Positions 12,773 to 24,219 of a stretch of 64,000 nt of DNA are shown piece after piece. Numbering within the stretch: position 1 is the first letter of the stretch; every line of letters begins with the position of its first letter. A model generated the notes under the pieces. That model saw nothing but the letters and a program-made list of their open reading frames with translations, did not search any database and was not told the DNA's origin. This DNA comes from Glutinoglossum americanum (lineage: Eukaryota > Ascomycota > Geoglossomycetes > Geoglossales > Geoglossaceae), in contig JAGHQL010000079.1 of assembly GCA_020080175.1 (NCBI GenBank), positions 1 through 64,000 of the forward strand. The letters run 5' to 3'. Made by a program: the position numbers and the translations under genes.

Positions 12773-13771
12773 CTAGGAGGCACGACCATTTGATCTATTC
12801 CTAGCGAAAATAAAAATCGGGTTATGTTAATGTCGAAGATCCAGGTAGGTTCTTCAGGGTTGGTTGATCAAAAAGGAATTGAGGAGATGAGGTTCAAGTC
12901 AATGAGCGATTCCAAAGAACCAATCCCAAACTTTGACCTTTTGGGCGTAGCGTCGCCTTCTGCTTTCTGCTACCTGCAGTGCCACCAATAACCGCGACAA
13001 AACTATACAGCACAACGAGATGAGTTGAAAGGCGATAGGTATATATTGCACTACCTTCACGACTTTGGTTTCCCTTGAGGGAGGTTCGGCACTCTTTCTG
13101 TGAGCTAGTCTATGGTTCACGGCATGCGAATTCTTTATCCCCCCGAATACGCCTTCACGCGTACATGCAGGCACAGTACATGAAGACTTACAGTGAAGTG
13201 AGGTTTTATGAACCCCTACGGACCTACCCAGCGGCCTCTTCACCAGCCCATCACATTGTTCTACATGGACTCTCTTCAAACATGAGATTATCTAAATATG
13301 AGGGAATAATTTTACCTTCTGATGTAGTCGCCTTTTGGGCATCATCCGAGATCTTGACTATATTAGCCAGCACTTCTCCGACGTTCTAAACGCTTTAAAT
13401 CTGTAATACGATTCTCCCACGCGCAACTCAGAGAAGCCAATGGCCTGCGTACCGCAAACCATTGGCTACAGGCATTACTACGTGGTACTCTGTATGTGGA
13501 GTTGCTCCTGTACTACAGGCGGGAAATTTTCCTTGTTGCCCGGTCAACATGCCGCCGGCTGATCTGAACACAGCCGAGTGTAAACACTTCCCACATGGTA
13601 CTCTCCCCTGCCACCATTCCCATAATCCAAAGATCTATTCTATGTCAAGATTTGCACCCAGGCTCTGCATTACACAATCGCTTGCCAGATAATCTGGAAT
13701 AGTATTCGCTCCGAAGTTTTGGCTTGCGACGAGTTCAATAATAGGGTGTACAGTCTTATTGCTACGACAGA
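12773..13771. other. divergent promoter region, NOT1 / F-BAR gene
   Basis: About 1 kb separates two divergent start codons, so promoters for both genes should lie here. Short open frames in it look unlike any protein. The one notable element is the inverted CCAAT pair at 13435-13467. Confidence 0.6.
13435..13467. promoter_or_regulatory. inverted pair of CCAAT boxes
   Basis: A perfect 9-bp inverted repeat, AGCCAATGG at 13435-13443 and CCATTGGCT at 13459-13467, places two CCAAT boxes facing each other with a 15-base spacer. CCAAT is the site of the fungal Hap2/3/5 (HapB/C/E) complex. It lies 337 bases before the F-BAR start codon and 663 before that of NOT1, in their shared spacer. Confidence 0.45.
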
Positions 13772-16700
13772 ATGCCAGGTCCGGTCTCCGACGGACCTTC
13801 AGTCTCCTTGTCTTGTAGGTGCCAACAACCACTGCTCCTAACATGCCTTCCAGCTGATCCAGCTGACCTTCGTAGTTGCCAACAATTTTTGGGGGAAAGA
13901 AGATGCAGGCGTTCAACCTCTTCTCGAGCGCATGCACAATGCCAAAATCACCTGTGACGAACTCAAGGCGTTCTATACTGGTATGCTGGGAGCTAGCATC
14001 GCTGTGTGCATTACTAACGAAGGTTGCTGATCACAATATAACAGCCCGTGCCACTATGGAAGATGAATATTCCCGAAAACTCCTTACACTAAGTCGCAAG
14101 CCACTTGGCTCCCAGGAGGCAGGCACCCTTCGAGCTTCGCTTGATGTGATGAGAGGAGAAGTCGAGTCTATGGGAAAGGCCCATCAGAACATAGCAGGGC
14201 AAATGAAGAGCGAATTAGAGGAGCCGCTGGCAGCGTTTAGTGGTGGAATGAAAGAGCGGAGGAAAATAGTGCAGAACGGGATAGAGAAATTGCTGAAACT
14301 TAAAATTCAGCAAACACAGACCGTTAATAAGGTCTGTCGAGCAGTGAATTTTCCGTACAAGCCGGGGGAACATTGGCTGATGACCTATCAGACTAGAGAT
14401 CGATTTGAACAAGATTGTCTAAGGATCAAAGGCTATCTAGCACAGGGCCACATGGTAATGGGACAGGAAGAGCGCAAAAATAAGGCAAAGCTGGAGAAGA
14501 CACAGATTCAGGTCGCAGCATCCAATACAGAATATGAGAATGCTGTTAAGGCATTGGAAGAGACAACCGGGAGATGGAATCGGGACTGGAAAGCCGCATG
14601 CGATGTAAGGTATAACGCTAGCGAAACTCTTTGTGTAGTGCTAACGTGCTGAATAGAAGTTTCAAGATCTCGAAGAGGAACGGCTCGATTTCATGAAGAG
14701 TAGCCTCTGGAGCTTCGCCAATATTGCATCTACTGTTTGTGTTAGCGATGATGCTGTAAGTACTTGGAGTTTTTCGGCGGTAACGGGCTCTAACATGAGC
14801 TACAGTCATGCGAGAAGATCCGTTTGGCGTTGGAGAACTGCGAGGTTGAAAAGGATATCAGTATTTTCATCCGGGAGAGAGGAACAGGCCAGGAAATCCC
14901 TGACCCGCCCAAGTACATCAACTTTTGCCGTGGAGATCTGAACGATTCGCAGTCAGAAACATCAGAAGACGAGAGTTACTCTGTGGCACAATTTCAACGC
15001 ACAATCAATCCCGCATTTCGAAGCTCCTCGCCTCAACCTTCAACTTACGAGTCTCACCATGACCCTGACTCGGCACTTGCGATGCAAATGTCACACAAAG
15101 AACCCCAGCCTCACACCCCACCAAGCAGGGAGACGACTGTAACACCGCAAAAGGTCATTCAGCAGGCAAATAGAACAGCTCAGCTTGACTACCAGCAGGC
15201 GAACCAGCCTGTGCAGCTCGAATTCCAAAAGGCTAGTAAGCCGGCGCTTCCTGATTACCAAATGCCCAGTAAACCAGCTCAGCTCGATTACCAGCGTAAA
15301 CAGCCTGCCCAGTTGGATTACAACCAGGTACAAAAACACGGCCAACTTCAACCTGTCCCACACAATGAGTATCCACCAGACGGGATGACTATGTATTGTC
15401 GCACTGGCCCACCGTCTGAGCGAAGCTCAGCTGCTAGTCCTGCCCGACCTTCTAGCCGTGACTCACAAAGTGAATACTCGAACCCGACTTCTCTCTCGAG
15501 CCAGGAACCTCCTAGTGGCAAACAGTCACCGACAAAGTATGGTAACGGCGCTATGGTTGCCTCTACGGGGGTTGAGGGCAAGCAAGTCCAAAAGAAGAAG
15601 AGCGGATTCTTCCAGAGCCATAGCCCATTCAGGAGAAAGAGCAGATCGGAGAGGGATAGTCGTGCCAGGGAGCAGCAGCAGCAGCAGCAGCCAGCAATAA
15701 TGCCACCTCCAGGGACTCGGAACACGTGGTCCTCAGCTTCGGCGAGAAATGTGGCTAGTGCGACTGGAAGTCCAACCAGACGGTCTCCGATGTACGGGCA
15801 AGGAAAAGAATCGCAAGCTATGGTGCTGGGAGGAGACCGACGGAGCGGTAGTCCTGAGCCTGTTGATCCTAGGGCCAGCTTCCAGTTAAATGTGGGGAAC
15901 AACGTCTTCGATGTCGCCACTCCGGACAAGAAGAAGAGTGCGCAGAGAGCACCAGAAAATAACCAGGACGAACTAGATCCCATCGCTCAGGCTCTAGCAG
16001 AGCTCAAAGGTGTCACCAAACAGTCTTCGGTGAGGATGTCTGCGGATCGATATCATGGGCTTACCACGCCTGCCCCTCCCAGCACTCCAGGTGTTGGTAT
16101 TCCTGCACCAGTGGTCAATGGCGCTCTCTCGGCGGCTCAACGAGGGACCCCTCCTCCGTCGTATGAGCAACCAATTAAGAGACTTGACCTTCCGCAACCA
16201 GCATTCACCTCCGCTCAAATGCAGCAGACCCGCAAGAAATACGTTGATCAGACTCAAAATATGCTAACAGGACCACCGGCTATTAAGGATTCGCCTAGCT
16301 CACGCCAGTACGATAACCTTCCCCAGTCACGCCCAGGAACCCGTGGCGGCAGTGGTGGGAGCCAGGAGATCGTGCGCGCCACCTCACCACTTCCAACGCG
16401 GAGCGTTTCCCCGCGTCCATCGGTTTTCGGCGATCAGCGCCAAGGCCACCGCTCGGCATCACCAAGTCCATATAGTAATGGCTCTCACTCGCGTCCCGTG
16501 TCAGTATCCCCTACCAAGCGCGGGCCCGACCAAGGATACTATGCTCGGCAAACTTCCCCTGGTGAGACCAACCGAGCCGTCTCTCCACAGCCGTCATTCC
16601 GCCAAGAACAGCAACGACCAAGTAGCAGCGGCACGCATGAAATGCAGCTCCAGCTGGCTCCTGGCCCTGAGGAAGGGTACGGTGGCTCCCAGAGAGGGAG

Positions 16701-17088
16701 GAGCACACCAGGAAATGCAAGACCAGTCAGCTATTATGGCGGTGATCAGGTACAGTTGCGTGAAGGCTATGGTGCGCCACAGCAGCAGGGTGGGAGAGTG
16801 AGAAGCAAGAGTATCGCAGACTCTCGACAATTCACAAGAGATGGGAGGCCGATTCTACACTACGGTGAGTGTTGATTTGTAGTATCTAATTGAGGTGGGC
16901 GCTAACATCATTATTTAGCTCGCGCCATGTACATGTACCAGGCAGCAATACCGGAGGAACTGAGTTTTGCAAAGGGAGATATCCTTGCCGTGTCGAGACT
17001 TCAAGATGATGGTTGGTGGGAAGCGGAAGTTGTGGGTAAACGGACAAGGCCTGGATTGGTTCCTAGTAATTATTTGCAGAACTGCTAG
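13772..17088 (+). CDS. cytokinesis F-BAR/SH3 protein (Cdc15/Imp2/Hof1 type)
   Basis: Seven exons (13772-13814, 13876-13980, 14045-14331, 14392-14604, 14657-14755, 14806-16864, 16919-17088) give 991 residues. The protein begins with a short leader and then the F-BAR signature FANNFWGKEDAGVQPLLERM. The F-BAR domain covers about 13-270 and binds and curves the plasma membrane as a dimer. A long disordered Ser/Pro/Gln region follows, with six copies of a QLDYQ-like motif at about 370-430 and many SP/RSxSP sites typical of Cdc15 phosphoregulation. The final 55 residues are an SH3 domain (ALYDY-like AMYMYQA, DDGWWEAEVVG, GLVPSNYLQ). S. pombe Cdc15/Imp2 and yeast Hof1 organise the contractile ring and septum. 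Which of the two paralogues it matches is unresolved. The 60-nt intron at 14332-14391 is phase neutral and stop free. Confidence 0.93.
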
Positions 17089-17681
17089 GGTTAACAGTGA
17101 GTATATAGTTGTGATAATGTGGCAAGAATGCCGGCATGGATCCGGTGGGTTTTGATACCGAAGGTATACTTGATTTATCGTATTAGGGGGCCCTCACATT
17201 AGATCTTTTGAAGGGCGCGCTCTGAACGTTGTTGAGCAAGCGTTGGAAGGGTTTCCCTCTTGTTGGAAAGTCTAACTATATGGAGTGTGGTTTCTTTACC
17301 GTCATGAATGATCCCGAGCAGCGAATTCCGCTACGAATAACTGTTTGCTTTAATCAGAATTATAACTGGTAGAAATGACTACGATGTTGGTCGTACACCA
17401 ACCATGTGAATGTATGTCCAAGAAAGGCGTGAATGCCTATTTTATATAAATTCAACATTGAGAGGGTTCATTTTAAGCCCGATTACAATAATGATTAGGA
17501 TATCCCCTTTACACGTGGGGATTCATTTTACAAGGATTCTTGCTCGTCAACGTCATTCCTCGCAAGATCAGACACGGAGTACTCCCCACCACAATGCATC
17601 CACCGCCGCAATCATCAACGGGCTTCACCCCAACGGAAGCCTACAAGCAGCTGAGGCCGCCGTAGCTCTGAGAATAAAACC
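17089..17681. other. intergenic / seipin leader
   Basis: Holds the 3' UTR of the F-BAR gene and the seipin promoter and 5' leader, including a 23-codon upstream frame at 17594-17665. No gene is seen. Confidence 0.6.
17594..17665 (+). promoter_or_regulatory. upstream open reading frame in the seipin leader
   Basis: An ATG at 17594 in the context CACAATGC opens a 23-codon frame that stops with TAG at 17663-17665, 16 bases before the inferred seipin ATG at 17682. It cannot be spliced in phase onto the seipin body: the only GT near its end is in phase 2, while the acceptor at 17764 requires phase 0. If the transcript starts upstream, it would act as a uORF limiting seipin translation. The transcript start is unknown. 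Confidence 0.4.
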
Positions 17682-19037
17682 ATGGTATATACTCCCTCCT
17701 CTACTCACCGCGCGCATTCTGAATACCCAAACCATTCAAATTGACCATCGTCAACAAATCTAAGGACATCGCGCTCGCTCCCTTCCGCATCGCAGTATCG
17801 AAACCAGCACAGCGCGCCTATGTCGGGACGATACTCTTCTTTCTAGCAGGATTGGTGTTGTTTGGATTGGCGGTCGTGGCATATGTGCTGTTTTACTACA
17901 ATTTCATACCACAGATTGGCGTGGAGAGAGTGGTGCATTTGCAGTTTGGGTACGTTCCGGGCGCTTTTCCTTGTTAGTTTGCGGTATACCGGTAAGGAGC
18001 TAACAGTTAACCTGTGGAGGGTTTTGTAGGAGCGGTAACCCGTATGGCTTTGCATCTCTCGGCCAGGGACTTATAAGCCAGCAAGCTTACGATGTCTACA
18101 TCCACCTTGAGCTCCCACGCTCGCCGCCTAATCTCGCAGCCGGCAACTTTATGCTCGATCTGTCCCTAATATCCCCAGACTCTGCAGCACTCCTCACTGC
18201 GCCACCAGAGACGGACATCCTAGCGCACACACGTCGGCCAGCGATACTGACTTATGCGTCGCCATTGGTAGATACCGTGAACAAGATAGCGGAAGTGCCT
18301 TTTTTCGTGCTGGGCTTCAAGAAGGAAGCAGAGAAGCTGGATATTCGCATGATGGAGGGATTGCAGTTTGCGAGGGGCTGGCGTAATGTGCCGAAGAGTA
18401 TAAGGATCGAAGTGCAGGCGGATGAGAAGATGCAGATTTATAACGCAAGGGTGAGGTTTGCTGCGCGATTTGCAGGACTGAGGTATTTCTTTCTGCAACC
18501 CTAGGCAAAGAAGACCGGAATACTAACCGTACTTGTCTGGAAAATAGATGGATTATGTACAACCACCGTATCATCTCCTTCCTCACCGGCACCACCCTCT
18601 TCTGGTTCATCGAGCTCTCCTTCTCCGCCATCGCCTGGTTTATCCTCTCACAATACATGGCCCCCCACCCCAACAAAACTGAACCCGACGACAATAACCC
18701 TACTATCAAACCCGAACCGGACACCGACTCTCCCACTGATGAGCTCTCCGACACCCCACGCACATTCCCGACATTTAGTCGCCAGCCACCACTGCAATAT
18801 CCGACACCGCACAGCACTCCCGGTGCCGAAGATGTCACTGAGGGTGGGGAGGAGGGTGAGGATTTTGGGGGAGAGCCTGTTGTGGGGGAGGCGGACGACG
18901 AGGCGGAGTATGAAACGGGGGTGTTTAGTGGAGATGCTACCTTTGATGGTCGGCCGATAGACTCGGGGGTTGGGACTTCCCTATCAGAAGCTGGCGGGAG
19001 GGGGCTGCAGAGGAGATCTAGGGGGAGCCAGGCATGA
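17682..19037 (+). CDS. SEI1: seipin, lipid droplet assembly protein
   Basis: Exons 17682-17684, 17765-17949, 18030-18482 and 18548-19037 give 376 residues. The first coding exon is the ATG alone. The frame upstream of 17765 has no in-frame ATG back to a stop at 17720, and the only AG available is at 17763-17764, so a phase-0 splice from ATG|GTATAT is the simplest solution. Membrane span 1 is at about residues 22-47, followed by the luminal seipin domain with the family motif YYNFIPQIGVERVVHLQFG and NPYGFASL. Span 2 is at about 225-248, and the cytosolic tail is acidic and disordered. Seipin forms an ER oligomer at ER-lipid droplet contacts, gathers triacylglycerol and sets droplet size. The body is certain. 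The N-terminal residue assignment is less so. Confidence 0.93.
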
Positions 19038-19094
19038 TTTGAACTGGCTATATCGAGTCACTTTTTTTCTACGGCAATCCCTCCATCGTCCATT

Positions 19095-19109
19095 CCCCCC
19101 CCCCCCCCC
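19095..19109. repeat. C15 homopolymer
   Basis: Fifteen consecutive C bases lie in the 3' flank of the seipin gene, within 75 bases of its stop codon. Length here may be affected by sequencing error. Confidence 0.85.
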
Positions 19110-19234
19110 AAGAATATTGTTATTTGCTATGACATAGTTATATCGTCATAATCCGGTTTCTTGCTGCCAACCACCAATTCAACCCATACTCAATTCAAGT
19201 CGTTAGACCCCCTTAGCCCTAAAAATACCACTAA

Positions 19235-19254
19235 GACCCCGCTCTAGCGGGGTC
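19235..19254. repeat. perfect 9-bp stem hairpin with 2-base loop
   Basis: GACCCCGCT and its exact complement AGCGGGGTC are separated by two bases. It sits between two convergent genes and touches the G4-type block. No poly-T tail follows on either strand, so it is not a typical Pol III terminator. Confidence 0.8.
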
Positions 19255-19283
19255 CCCTAAACCAACCCCTAACCCCCACTCCC
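19254..19283 (-). repeat. G-tract cluster, telomere-like and possible G-quadruplex
   Basis: On the minus strand four G-runs (3, 5, 4 and 4 G) are separated by loops of 3, 3 and 8 bases. Two of them sit in TTAGGGG and TTTAGGGG, close to the TTAGGG telomere unit of ascomycetes. It meets the simple four-tract rule for a G-quadruplex. It is too short and irregular to call an interstitial telomere. Confidence 0.5.
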
Positions 19284-19921
19284 AAAAAAAATATCCCCGC
19301 ACTCACCAGTGATTTACCCACAGCATTAAGCCCCATTTACCCCTAGTTTACCATTGTCCTGCGAGTGTCAACCTCTAACGCCCTTTGCAGGTGGGAGTAG
19401 GATAGTGGTGGCGGTTATAGAAGGCGTGCGACAATAGAACCCTTCTTTTTGGGCTTGTGGGTTATCACTGCTGCCCAGGCTTGCTTAAGAGCCGCCCTTA
19501 ATTGTCATCAAGTCTTCATGTCAATCAACCTGCCTCATGACACAAAGCTAGTAATTCCTTAAATTGAATGTATTTCCTAGACGTTCGTGAAGTAATCCAA
19601 CGGCCCCTGCGGCCTGGGAGCAGGAAAAATGCTTACAATGTTCGATCGAAAAAAGAAAGGTGTCATCTTGAAAGAAAAATTTTCTGCCGTACTCCTCGCT
19701 CTCAATGGAAATCGCACTTCCCCTCAGCGCCAGGAAGAAAAAACGCACACATCCATACCCAGCAAAGACGCAACAAGTTCCTCATTTCACCGCCGCTGTT
19801 TTCCGTTCCTGCCGCTCTCATAACTCAAGTCGAGTGAGAATAGTGAATCCAAAAGATTTAAGGACATTTTCTCTACTCGGCCCGTAGGAGGTGGAGCTGC
19901 TGGCTGGCTGATGATTCCTTG

Positions 19922-22900
19922 CTACACGCCCGTCAGCGTTGATGTAAAATGGCCACGGGGAGGCGTTCTGTCTTCTCGAACCTCTTGATTCACGATGGCT
20001 TCTTCTGATGTCTTTGGAGCAGCGTCGGCGGGACTACTAGGGGGCTGACCAGCTGATATTACTGCTCTCGAAGCATCAGGAGAAGCTGCACCAGCCGGCG
20101 TATTCGCAGCCACAGGAGTTGGATCCTTCTTAGAACTCGAGCTTCCCCGTCTGCTATCGAGGCTCTTACTCAAGGTCTTGCTTGCTTGATTCGCCGTCTT
20201 CTTGACCCTAATACTGCCCTTAGCGTCAACATGGGCGCTTGCAACCGTGCTCTTCCCGAGGCCAGGGGTAGATGGAGCGCCCGGCTTCTCCTCCGCAGCA
20301 TCGAGAAGGTACCACCTTAATCCATCAGAAAGTTCAAAGGGATTTTCGTCTTCGAATGAGGCCCCTCCATCGCTCGATTCACCGATTGACCGTCGATCAC
20401 CAGCAGCTGGATGGACTCCGCTCATACACTTGGACAAATCCACGACTCTCTCTTGGACCTTCGATATCCTTGCTAGTAACCAATCGCGTGTTCGTAGTTT
20501 ATGGGAGTCCTGTTCTCTGAGGAAATAATGCGGAGCTCCCACGTTGAAGGCAGCCCATGGTCTAGTTGCTTGATTTCGTGTAGGTAAGAATAAAGCAAGG
20601 TCACCCTCTTTGAAAGACCTAAAGGCGATCTTCTCGTGAGCTTCAAGCTGTGCACGGTGAGACTTGTCGCGATATGCTCGAGCTTCCTTTTGCCATTTAC
20701 GAGCCATGTGCTCTGTCTCTTTAACTCTCTTCGTGATCGCTTCGCTAAAGGCATCAAGGTCAAACTTGCCAACTTTGCTGATAAAAGCTTCAAACTTTTT
20801 AGATTCTGCATCCGAGTCTTCTGCGTGCATCCAGTAGAGTAGTTCCAAGTCCCCGGAATCTTCAAGGGTTTTCCTCAAGGATATAACACCGGACATACTC
20901 CGACCAAGGCCGGAAGAAGGATCTGCATCAGTAACACTTGCACTCCCAGTCCTAGGTATCCTTTGGATTACCATGGAGTCGTCGCGGCGAGCGACCGTAA
21001 ACCCAATTGATTCCAGGAGACGGCAAAGGTGGTCATTCTGCGCGTAAAGCCTTTGCGTGAGATCCTTCGCTCGAGCGCCACGCGCCTCAAGGCGAGATGC
21101 AGTACCCTCAGACGTAGCCTGCATGTTGGAGAGTTTGCGGTGAACTGATTCGAGTTCTTCCTCCAGGGCTTTTGATTTAACCTCGGCGACACTGAGCTCT
21201 TCAACAAGACGAACAGCTTTCCCCTCCTCTTCCGCAAGTTTTTCCCTTAAAGCATAAGAGCCAGTTTCCCCATCAGTCAATTTAACACGAAGTTTTAAGA
21301 GTTGCGAACGTTCGTTCTCAAGCTCAGATCTCAGGGCTGAAGTTTCCGCTTTCTCTTCAGATACAGCCTCACGCAGCGTAAATGATTCCATCTCCTCAGA
21401 ACCCAACTTATCTTTCGCAGTCAATAACTCCTTCTCCAATCTATCCAGCTTGTCTTGTAGAGCATTAGTATCTGCATGGGCCATTGTGAACTGATTCTCG
21501 AGGTCTCTGCAGCGGTCGGCTGACTTCTCGGCAAGGATCTCTATCCCTTCGACTAGGGTTGCAAGGTCCTCAGATGCAACCTCGCTAGGTGATAACTGAA
21601 GATGGGCAGCCCTGAGGGCTTTGACATGTTCCGATTGGGTATCCTTGCTGTTATGTAGTTGTAATTCTAGCTGCTTAACTTTATCTTGAAGCGCTCTCTT
21701 GTCGGTTTTTGCTTGATCCATCGCTTTATCCAAATTATCGGCTATCTCTCGGTGGTGATTGGCTTGCTGCTGAAGCTTTCCTGCCTCTTCTGCTGCCTCC
21801 CTTCTTGTCTTCTCAAGTTCAGCCTCGAGCGCGTGTATTCTTTGATCAACACCAGCCTTCTCGTTGTCCCTGCTGCCAAGGATTCGATCCAGTTCATCTT
21901 CGACTTCCTCAACTTTGACTTTGTGTTTTGCAATCTCCTCCTCTAGCAACCTCCGTTCATCAACGAACTCCTGCTGTTGCGCTTCAAGATTTGCCATAAG
22001 GTCCTTCTTTGTAGAGTTAGCTTCTTCAACACGTGCCCGAATATCTTTCTCTGCTTCCTTCCTCGCAAAGGCTTCCTTTTGTAACCCAGCTGTATGCTCC
22101 CGCTCATTTGTAAGTTCCACTTCGAGAGCTACTATCCTCTGTGCTAGGACTTTCTCTTCCGGACTCTGGTTAACGGAAAAGCGGCGTGATGAGATTGAAG
22201 AGCGTCTTGACAGGGCATCTTCAGGCCGAGGTGAAGGCAATGAAGTGTTTTGGATTACAGGAGACGTTCCCTGCTGCCCGTGAGGATTGCCGACCTGGAA
22301 GGCGTTCCCACTAGAGTTCCTGCTGATGTGACTTTGCCTGTGTAGGAGGTCTTCGAGCTTCCGAACGCGGCTCTCGGACCCCTTTAATTTGTCTTCAAGC
22401 TTCGACTTTTCGACTTTAAGACTACGAACCAAATCGTCGTCTCCCCTCAGAAGAAGAGAGCTCCTGCCAAGCGCGGCTTCATGTACGCTTCCCATCTTGA
22501 ATGCTTTCGCTCTTCTCGACTGGTGGCGTGTCGGCCGATCAAGGTCTTTAATCAGAATTGACATTTCCTTCACCAAGCCATCCGTTCCTTCAAGACCTCG
22601 AATAACCTTGACGAAATCATCAATATCTAGTCGGGTAATGTGAGGCCATGGTTGTCCTTCACCCTGTAAGTTGACTTCCACACGTAATGCTTTATCATCC
22701 ACTGTATCCAACGAGACCAAACCACCAATGTTCCTCTGCCATTTCTTGCGTCGGCGTTCCTCCTCATCCTTGAGAATTGCCAATTCCTCTGCCAGAGTAG
22801 ACGAATCCGCCTTTATCTTCTCGCCCCATTCCCGGCGTCGTACAGACTCTACAAGAAGAGATCCGTATGCCGCCGGTAATCGCGATACCCAGCTGAGCAG

Positions 22901-24219
22901 ATCGAATGCCTCCACTCCCTCCACCCCAATGTCTAGTCCTGACAATTGAGGATTAACGTTGGCGAGCATTGATTCAACAGCAGAGACGGCCTGTAGGTGC
23001 TGCTCAGCAGATATAGCTTCTGTATTCCTTCGTTCCACAGCTTGCCGGAGAATCTGGCCCATCTCCATACTAGATTGGCTCAGAGATGGTAGATAATTTC
23101 TGGTGTGTAGCAACGCCATTTTCGATGCTTGGGAGACGGACTTGGGTGAATTTACCAGTGAAAGGACGTGTTCGCAGTCAGAACTGACTTTCTTCGCAAC
23201 AACCTCAATGTCTTCCAGCAGTCGCTTCGACTCTTCGCTATTTTCCGAAACTGATCCTGCTGCATCCCTTTTCACCCTATCAACCAGCTCTTGACTGTTC
23301 GAAACTATTTTTTCGATGGCCTCCCCAAGTTCGGCAACTTTGCCGGCAAATTTTTGGGTGATATCCCGGCTCACCGAGCCTGCTCTTTTCACCTCGTCGG
23401 CATCTACAAAACTGGCTAGAGTAGGGCCCTTACTAGCGCTCCTTCGTTGTGGAGTGCTCGGTCTTACATCAGAGGTTCGGCCTACAATGAATTGTAGAAG
23501 AGTCTCCTTGACCGGAATGCTAGTGAGCCTAGCCAGAGCGACATCCCGTCCAGCAATAACGGTCTGCTGTTCCTTCAACACATCACCAGCCCAAGCCTTG
23601 GCCTCTACATGTCTTTGTTCCAGGCTCCGCACGTGCGTCTCCAGATTCGATATGGCAACTCCAACAGCCCGCTCGATAATGGCAACCTCCTCATATTGCC
23701 TCCGCACTGCCTCCGACATCGAAGCACACTTACTCAATAAATCTAGCGCCCATGATGTCCGAGATAAGAACAGATTTTGCCATGCCTGAAGGTCAGTTTG
23801 CGATGCCAGGATGTCAGGAGGCGCCTTGGGTGAGAATGCTGGGGGTACTATAGATTGCCGTGAGGAAGGTTTTGCGGGTGCGGAGGAAGGGGATATGAGT
23901 ATACGATCATAGACAAAGATCTCATTCTATTTCATCAATCAGTAAGTACATGAATATTCTCAGAAGCAGGCCTACATCGGTTAGAAGTGTCTGAAGCTTG
24001 ACCTGCTTCCCCCGGGAGGTCATAAGAATCTGATTTGTGGGCGCAATAGAGGTGCTCCTGGAAATCCATGCCCGGAGAGCGTCGAGCCTGGTCAATGATA
24101 AGCTCACTATGTACTCTACTGATGCCTACTATATTTGAGGGTGTAACTTACGAATTAAACAATACAGGATCTGTACGTAATCGCTCTCCAGTATGGGCAA
24201 TGAATATTTGTAGCGACAT
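19922..24219 (-). CDS. ATG11: selective autophagy scaffold Atg11
   Basis: Exons 24219-24152, 24087-23976 and 23926-19922 give 1394 residues. The ubiquitin-like N terminus (MSLQIFIAHTGER, then DALRAWISRSTSI) is split by two introns of 64 and 49 nt. The rest is long coiled coil, with heptad-rich stretches at about 560-1000. The C-terminal claw region at about 1160-1225 (FKEGDLALFLPTRN, PWAAFNVGAPHYFL) is the FIP200/Atg11 fold that binds receptor tails. Atg11 links cargo receptors to Atg1 kinase and Atg9 for pexophagy, mitophagy and related routes. A Ser/Pro-rich tail ends the protein. The gene is divergent from the CENP-H-like gene across 216 bases, so the two probably share a promoter. Confidence 0.95.

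Larger units (their letters stand above)
19038..19921. other. intergenic between convergent seipin and ATG11
   Basis: Contains a C15 tract at 19095-19109, a perfect hairpin at 19235-19254 and a run of four G-tracts on the minus strand at 19254-19283. No gene is seen. Confidence 0.7.

Noticed and set aside
12885-12905. B-box-like GGTTCAAGTC as part of a tRNA
   Set aside because: No matching A box or cloverleaf stems around it.
17594-17665. This ATG as the real seipin start
   Set aside because: Its frame stops at 17665, and no donor in it matches the phase required by the only acceptor.
19200-19330. Interstitial telomere array
   Set aside because: Only two to three TTAGGGG-like units are present and they are irregular, so it is kept only as a G-tract cluster.
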